IMG/VR virus record: IMGVR_UViG_3300030380_004215
Location: 15,803-60,363 of that record
Source of the DNA: a virus
Strand: one strand, 5' to 3'
DNA length: 44,561 nucleotides
Positions 38,921-44,561 of the stretch are shown here, piece after piece. The translations under genes and the position numbers were made by a program. The notes under the pieces were generated by a model that saw nothing but the letters and a program-made list of their open reading frames with translations, made no database searches and was not told the DNA's origin. Every line of letters begins with the position of its first letter. The first letter of the stretch is position 1.

Positions 38921-41900
38921 ATGCCTAAGATTTCCAAAAATTTTATAAAGGGACGAATGAACAAGGGCGTTGATGAACGTCTTGTTCCTCAGGGTGAATA
39001 TGTAGATGCTCTTAATGTAAGGTTGGGATCTACTGAAGGAACTGAGATTGGTGCTGTAGAAAACTCGAAAGGTAATGAGGAGTTAGTTTCCTTGCAATTT
39101 AAAGGCGTTTCTTTAAGTGCTCAAGCGAGATGTATTGGAGCTTTTGAAGATGGTCAAAACGAAACAATGTATTGGTTTGTTAATGATCCAAACAATAATT
39201 CAAGTGCAACAGGGAAAGTAGATATGCTTGTCTCCTACAACACGAGAACTTTTGTTCTTGTATATCATTTAATTTCTACTAGTATATTAAATTTTGACAA
39301 AAAGTTTTTAGTAACAGGTGTAAATAAAATTGGTGATTTATTGTTTTTTACAGACAATTTAAATCCACCAAGAAAAATTAATGTAACAAGAACTTATTTG
39401 TCACCTGATAATGCAGATGTAGATCAGCTAACAGAGCAAGATATAAATGTAATTTTAGCACCGCCATTAAATGCACCTCAAATAGATCAGTATCAAATAG
39501 GTGGAGGGGAAAACTTTATGGAAGAGATTCTTATAAGTTTTGCTTATAGATGGCAATATGAAGATGGAGAGTATTCTGCTTTATCGCCTTTTAGTCAGTA
39601 TGCTTTTACACCAGGTCCTTTTGACTTTGATTATAGTACTTATAATCAGGAGGGAATGAAAAACATATTTAATACAGTTGATATTACTTTTGACACTGGA
39701 GGTAGAAATGTAAAAGACTTGGATGTGTGTTTTAAATTTAGCACAAGTCAAACTATTAATGTTATAGAAAGATTTAACAAAGTAAATGAAGGTTGGCTTG
39801 ATAACACACAGCAAACGCTTACTTTTACTAATAAAAAAATATTCACAACATTACCTGAAGCACAACTATTAAGATTATATGATAATGTGCCTTTAAAAGC
39901 GCAAGCACAAACTATTATGGGAAATAGATTGATGTATGGAAACTACATTGATGGATTTGATATTGTAGATGAAAATGGAGCACCAATTTATTTAGACTAT
40001 GATTTAGAATTGATAAGTGAAAGCTTATCTGCAGATGAAATAACAGCAACACTTTCTAGTCAAACATATACAATTGATGGATCAGTTACTATTTCAAATG
40101 CCAGGTTTACTATTGATTTTGGTGGAGACAATATTGTATTAGAAGAAGGGGCTCAAATAGGTTTCTCTTTTAATTTTGTTCACGCGGACTTTTCAGGTGA
40201 CACTGCTAGTTATGTTGACGGAACAGAACCTTTAAATGAATTTGATGATACATTTTTATTTGTTCTTCAGCAAGATTTTAATAGTGTTTATGAATTGGCA
40301 ACTAGTCCTGAATTTATAACAGCTATTTCTGAATTTGTGCCTTTAGCAGATAATCAGTGTTTTCCAGTTTTGGATACAGGGGCTAGTGAACAAGGAACAT
40401 CTTTAACAGATGTTTTTACTTGTGGTGCTGTAGCTAAGTCAGGATATGAAAAAGTAGGTTTTGGAATAGATTCTAATCCACAAGGCTTTCAAATTATAGC
40501 AAACCAAGGGAGTACAGAAATTACTCTTGTTATACCTGCTTTACAGTTTCAAGAATATGATCAAACAGTTGTTCCACCAGTTCCTATTGTTCCAAGCTCA
40601 ATTGTTTATGAATATTTATCCTGTATAAGTGCAGTAGGTCTTTACTCACAAGATTCTTCTAAACAATCTTTACATAGTAATAGAGATTATGAGGTTGCTA
40701 TAGTATATATGGATGAATATGGTAGATCAAGCACCGCTTTAGTTGATACAGATAACACTGTGTTTGTTTCATGTGATAAATCTATTGATAAAAATAACAT
40801 AAGAGTAACGCTTAACAACTATCCTCCTTTCTGGGCAAAGAAATATAAGTTTGTAATTAAAGAATCAAAAGGTCTTTACAGAACAATTTATAGTAATATA
40901 TTTTTTAGACAAGAAGAAACAGGTGATGCATATTATTTGTTAGATGGAGACAATCGGGATAAAGTAAAAGATAACGACACACTATATATTAAATCAGACA
41001 CAAATGGCCCTACATTAAGCTGTGTTTCTACAAAAGTTTTAGGATTTGGAAGTGAAGCAGAAGATTTCTTGTGTAGAAGAGATATAAATGATGACGTGGT
41101 AGAAGGAACTTGTGGTCAGCCCACAGGAACTTACATGAAGTTAAAACCAAATAATTTTGCTGCAAATAAGCCGCCTAATGCTTTTGTAGAAAGAAGCGAT
41201 GGAGATGGAGATAGTAGGCCTGTTTCTTTAGTTGATGTTAGCATAGAAGATGAAGCTAATCCAGGTCAATATGTAGATATTGATATTCCTGCGGGATCAT
41301 TAATTAGAGTTAAATTTGGAGCTAGCAGAAGAAGAAGAGGAAGTAGATGTGGTAGTCTTAAATATAGTTACGACAAAAGATTTGTGTCTTCTAGGGATTA
41401 TGACAGCTTATCTTCTTGGTTTGTTGGAGATAATATAGATTTTACTAACGGAATTTATACAGGTTCTGATAGCACTGTTCCACTAATCGAGCAATATGAA
41501 AACGTGTTAGCTTATCCAACCAATACAAACGAAAGGTTTAAATATATTTTCGGGTTTCAAAGAAGCGAACTTGCGAGTGGTGGAGACAATAGGTTGTATT
41601 TAAGATTCGATTCAGGAGTTCCTAAATGTAGTTCTCCAGACAAAAGAGGATCTTATAATAATATATTGTTAGAAATTGAAAGAGCTTCAACCCTGACAGT
41701 TTTTGAAACTGAACCGTTAGATGCTAATGATGAGTTGTATTATGAAAATGAACAAACATTTGATATTGTAAATGGATTTCATTTATCAGGCACAGCAGAT
41801 GCAGACCAAGATCAAACCGCTACCTTACCAGCAATAATCGATTTAACATTTTTCAACTGCTATACATTTGGTAATGGGGCGGAAGAAAATTATGTGTTAT

Positions 41901-43738
41901 CGGGATTAACAAAACCGTATGTTCAGTTTGGTGAAAAAGTAACTTCAGTATCTGAAGAAGAATTTCAAGAAGCTGATAGGTTTGCAGACATTACTTATAG
42001 TGGTGTATTTAATCAAGAAACAAATCTAAATAAGCTAAATCAGTTTAACCTGGCATTGTCTAATTTTAAAACATTAGAAACAGACTTTGGTCCTATTAGA
42101 AAAATGCATGCAAGGCAAACAGATATACTTACACTACAGGAAGATAAGATATCTTATGTATTAGTGGGTAAAAACTTATTATCTGATGCTGCAGCTGGAG
42201 GTGCAATTACATCTGTACCTGAAGTTTTAGGAACACAATTAGCTAGAATAGAGGAGTATGGAATAAGTAATAACCCTGAAAGCTTTGCTTCTTATGGTTA
42301 TGATGTGTTTTTTACTGACGCTAAAAGAAGTTCAGTAATACAGCTAAAAGGTGGAAGCGCAAAAACAGATCAACTTTTAGTTATATCACAAGTAGGCATG
42401 AGGTCTTGGTTTAGAGATTTATTTGTTGATGCTTTTGAAACTCAAAAACTAGGAGGATTTGATCCTTATATGAATGAGTTTGTAATTAGTTCTAATGATA
42501 CTTTAAAACCTCAACCACCTAATGAGCAAAATTGTGGTTATACTTTAGATATAAACGGAAGAAATGAAGCATATGAAATATTAGTAGACTACGGAACTTT
42601 AATAGGAACACCAGAGATTATTATAACCACTAATGTAGAGCTTTTAGTCTCAATAACTTATCCTTTAGATAATACTAACAATACATATGAGGCTACTGCT
42701 GCCCCAGGTACAACAACAATTTTATGGAGCGATGGTTTTGGTGGAAAAGATCAAGCTTATCCAACTCAAGCTCTATATTTAATTGAACCTGATGTTGATC
42801 CAGGTGATCCTGATGCTAGTTATACTATAGATTTTCCTTGTATTGAGCCCGAACAGTTGACGGTTAAGAAAATAGTATTAAATTTTTCAGGAGATGAAAC
42901 TCTTACTACTACTGCTAGATATAGATGGAGTTTAGGAGCCACAACAAGTCCTTACAGCTCAACAGCTGTGGTGTTAGAACAAGATGGAGTTTCGTTATTT
43001 GATGAAGCCACAGGATCAAGTTCTTTTGGTGTACTTCCAGCAACTGGAGCAACAGTAACTATACAAAATCTACAAGGAGCTGGACAAACTTTTCAATTTG
43101 ATCCTGCTGCAGATAAATTAAAATATTTAGCGACTAACACTAATTATGATGAAGCTGATTTAGCTACACTAATTCCTTTACTTAATAACGCTACACCAAT
43201 TACAACTACAAACTTAATTAACGAAGCTAGCTTTATTTTCCCAGGCTCTTCATATTTATATTTAGTATGGGATTTAAGAGAGGCTAACGCTATTGAATTA
43301 TGTTACGATGCAACTTCAATAGATGATGCTTGTTGTTCATGTATTGATCCATTACCAACAGGAACTTTTGAAGTTGTTAGATGTCAAATTGATGGTACAG
43401 GCGCTGTACCTACAGAATATATACTTCAAGACGGAGTATTACAAATAGGGGATTATGTTAGCTTAACTGGATATACAGGTTGTCAATGGGAAATAGTTGC
43501 AACATCAAATTTGGCGCCAACAGACACGGTTGATTCTGACGATAATACGTGTTGTTATGCTTACTTTATAGAAAATCCTAGTACAACAGAAACTAAAACT
43601 TTCTTTTATACAGATTGCAATGGTGATGCTCAAACTGTAAATATTTCTCCAACTGGAGTAACTATTAAGTGTATGTTATCATACACTACACCGCAGCCAT
43701 TTAATGTTGGATTTCAAACATGTAATTGTATATCTTAA
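38921..43738 (+). CDS. Giant tail/DNA-stabilisation protein with Cys-rich C terminus, 1605 aa
   Basis: The start KISKNFIKGRMNKGVDERLVP followed by QGEYVDALNVRLGSTEG and DLLFFTDNLNPPRKIN resembles the P22 gp10-like tail-stabilisation proteins of crAss-like phages, beta-propeller proteins that plug the portal and hold the tail. The rest is beta-rich with many insert domains. The last 170 residues are Cys-rich (DDACCSCIDPLPTG, VRCQIDG, NTCCYAYF, DCNGDAQ, CMLSYT, FQTCNCIS) and look like small disulfide-stabilised receptor-type modules. It begins 1 base after the connector gene. Confidence 0.75.
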   Translation: MPKISKNFIKGRMNKGVDERLVPQGEYVDALNVRLGSTEGTEIGAVENSKGNEELVSLQFKGVSLSAQARCIGAFEDGQNETMYWFVNDPNNNSSATGKVDMLVSYNTRTFVLVYHLISTSILNFDKKFLVTGVNKIGDLLFFTDNLNPPRKINVTRTYLSPDNADVDQLTEQDINVILAPPLNAPQIDQYQIGGGENFMEEILISFAYRWQYEDGEYSALSPFSQYAFTPGPFDFDYSTYNQEGMKNIFNTVDITFDTGGRNVKDLDVCFKFSTSQTINVIERFNKVNEGWLDNTQQTLTFTNKKIFTTLPEAQLLRLYDNVPLKAQAQTIMGNRLMYGNYIDGFDIVDENGAPIYLDYDLELISESLSADEITATLSSQTYTIDGSVTISNARFTIDFGGDNIVLEEGAQIGFSFNFVHADFSGDTASYVDGTEPLNEFDDTFLFVLQQDFNSVYELATSPEFITAISEFVPLADNQCFPVLDTGASEQGTSLTDVFTCGAVAKSGYEKVGFGIDSNPQGFQIIANQGSTEITLVIPALQFQEYDQTVVPPVPIVPSSIVYEYLSCISAVGLYSQDSSKQSLHSNRDYEVAIVYMDEYGRSSTALVDTDNTVFVSCDKSIDKNNIRVTLNNYPPFWAKKYKFVIKESKGLYRTIYSNIFFRQEETGDAYYLLDGDNRDKVKDNDTLYIKSDTNGPTLSCVSTKVLGFGSEAEDFLCRRDINDDVVEGTCGQPTGTYMKLKPNNFAANKPPNAFVERSDGDGDSRPVSLVDVSIEDEANPGQYVDIDIPAGSLIRVKFGASRRRRGSRCGSLKYSYDKRFVSSRDYDSLSSWFVGDNIDFTNGIYTGSDSTVPLIEQYENVLAYPTNTNERFKYIFGFQRSELASGGDNRLYLRFDSGVPKCSSPDKRGSYNNILLEIERASTLTVFETEPLDANDELYYENEQTFDIVNGFHLSGTADADQDQTATLPAIIDLTFFNCYTFGNGAEENYVLSGLTKPYVQFGEKVTSVSEEEFQEADRFADITYSGVFNQETNLNKLNQFNLALSNFKTLETDFGPIRKMHARQTDILTLQEDKISYVLVGKNLLSDAAAGGAITSVPEVLGTQLARIEEYGISNNPESFASYGYDVFFTDAKRSSVIQLKGGSAKTDQLLVISQVGMRSWFRDLFVDAFETQKLGGFDPYMNEFVISSNDTLKPQPPNEQNCGYTLDINGRNEAYEILVDYGTLIGTPEIIITTNVELLVSITYPLDNTNNTYEATAAPGTTTILWSDGFGGKDQAYPTQALYLIEPDVDPGDPDASYTIDFPCIEPEQLTVKKIVLNFSGDETLTTTARYRWSLGATTSPYSSTAVVLEQDGVSLFDEATGSSSFGVLPATGATVTIQNLQGAGQTFQFDPAADKLKYLATNTNYDEADLATLIPLLNNATPITTTNLINEASFIFPGSSYLYLVWDLREANAIELCYDATSIDDACCSCIDPLPTGTFEVVRCQIDGTGAVPTEYILQDGVLQIGDYVSLTGYTGCQWEIVATSNLAPTDTVDSDDNTCCYAYFIENPSTTETKTFFYTDCNGDAQTVNISPTGVTIKCMLSYTTPQPFNVGFQTCNCIS

Positions 43739-43748
43739 AAATTAAATT

Positions 43749-44561
43749 ATGAGCTTAGTAAATAAATTTATCGATTCTTCAGATTTTTTAACAGCAACAG
43801 CTGTTTATGATGATGTTACACTAATTACAAAGTCAGCAGACGGTTACTATCAGTCTAACGGAAGTTATAGACAACAACTAAATGGAATCCTTGGGCCTGC
43901 TGTGTTATGTGAAGAGTGTGGTATACCTTGTGGAGGAACTTTAAATCCTCCAGGTGGAGAAGATGGGTTGTATCAACTAACTTTTTCTGCTGGTACAGAT
44001 CCTGCAGATATAGGGGCGATATTAGTTTATTTTGATCCAAAATCTATTCCAGATGGTATTAGGGTTTTATATAATGGAGTATATTATAATAGACTTGCAA
44101 GTCCTACAGACGGAAATAGACAAAGTACAAGTGGTGTCTCAGATGCATTCACTGTTCTTGGTGATATCACAGATGGATGCTTACCTTCTACTCCTAACAC
44201 CTCTAATTATACTTTTTATGATTCATTCAATGGAGCATGGAATGTAGGAACTCCTTCACCTCAATCAGCAACTCTAAACACAGGAGATTATGTTGGTGGT
44301 GGAGAGGATGAGTTTAGTGTTATGGTTATTCCAAAACCTACTCGACTACCAGGAAATGTAACATTAGAGGTTTTAGGACCGTGTGGCTCTACTGGATGGG
44401 ATGTAGAAGTAGTTTGTCCTGCGCCACTTCCTTCGTTTTTTGGTAAAGAAAACGGAGTGGGTAATATTAGTTGTGGTACAACAACTGTTAAATTCTATTT
44501 TGCTAGATTTAGAAATGCAGTAAATGCATATCCAGTAATTAACAATCCTGTGTTTTCCGAT
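43749..44561 (+). CDS. Tail or fibre protein, N-terminal part (cut by window edge)
   Basis: An open frame of 271 codons starts at ATG 43749 (MSLVNKFIDSSDFLTATAVY) and runs off the right edge without a stop. It has beta-rich, Gly/Thr/Asn-rich sequence with scattered Cys pairs (CEECGIPCGG, GPCGSTGW), like the C-terminal part of the preceding tail protein, suggesting a further tail or receptor-binding component. Spacing to the previous stop is 10 bases. Confidence 0.7.
   Translation, partial: MSLVNKFIDSSDFLTATAVYDDVTLITKSADGYYQSNGSYRQQLNGILGPAVLCEECGIPCGGTLNPPGGEDGLYQLTFSAGTDPADIGAILVYFDPKSIPDGIRVLYNGVYYNRLASPTDGNRQSTSGVSDAFTVLGDITDGCLPSTPNTSNYTFYDSFNGAWNVGTPSPQSATLNTGDYVGGGEDEFSVMVIPKPTRLPGNVTLEVLGPCGSTGWDVEVVCPAPLPSFFGKENGVGNISCGTTTVKFYFARFRNAVNAYPVINNPVFSD

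Noticed and set aside
1-44561. Integrase, reverse transcriptase/diversity-generating retroelement, CRISPR array or insertion sequence
   Set aside because: No protein with the needed motifs and no regularly spaced repeat-spacer or terminal inverted-repeat structure was seen.

Overview
The window reads as part of the genome of a lytic tailed phage of a marine Bacteroidetes (Flavobacteriia) host. This rests on strong AT richness, weak Shine-Dalgarno sites, repeated promoter boxes of the Bacteroidetes form TAnnTTTG, and a full set of head genes. The major capsid, portal, large terminase and giant tail genes resemble, from memory, crAss-like (Crassvirales) podoviruses such as the Cellulophaga phages. 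No integrase, tape measure, polymerase or RNA polymerase lies in the window, and both ends cut through genes.

Left arm (1 to about 13,370, all minus strand): a replication and recombination module holds an SF2/SNF2-type helicase fragment, a primase-SF3 helicase, an SSB-like protein, a RecE/Cas4-type PD-(D/E)XK exonuclease, a DUF1071/Sak3-type annealing protein and a DnaA domain IV-like protein. Then come an Api92/DUF1281-like protein and small unknowns, a cell-wall-type pair (32-residue membrane peptide plus 3D-domain protein), and an amidoligase beside a class II glutamine amidotransferase fused to a gamma-glutamylcyclotransferase. About ten small, tightly overlapping unknown genes follow. 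A compact 63-nt tRNA-like element and a hairpin-rich non-coding stretch lie at 12,375-12,950.

Switch region (about 13,370-14,550): divergent control DNA with an inverted repeat, a G-rich plus alternating CG/TG island, a two-gene plus-strand unit with a clear terminator, and eight TATGTCGA-like iterons just ahead of groEL.

Right arm (14,552 to the end, plus strand except one regulator): groEL and a roof-less groES; a minus-strand winged-helix gene whose promoter overlaps back to back with the next plus promoter; about fourteen mostly Lys-rich microproteins with small virion-type proteins; a lysis and envelope cassette (membrane coiled coil, degenerate thioredoxin, outer-membrane barrel, M15 peptidase, holin); a YadA-repeat fibre; a second GroES-like double-barrel protein; then terminase, portal, scaffold, capsid, connectors, a 1605-residue stabilisation/tail protein and a truncated tail protein.

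The left arm plausibly copies and recombines DNA and alters the host early, while the right arm folds, builds and releases virions. The items most worth following up are the amidoligase-amidotransferase-cyclotransferase module, the two kinds of co-chaperonin, the tRNA-like element and the G-rich/iteron switch region.
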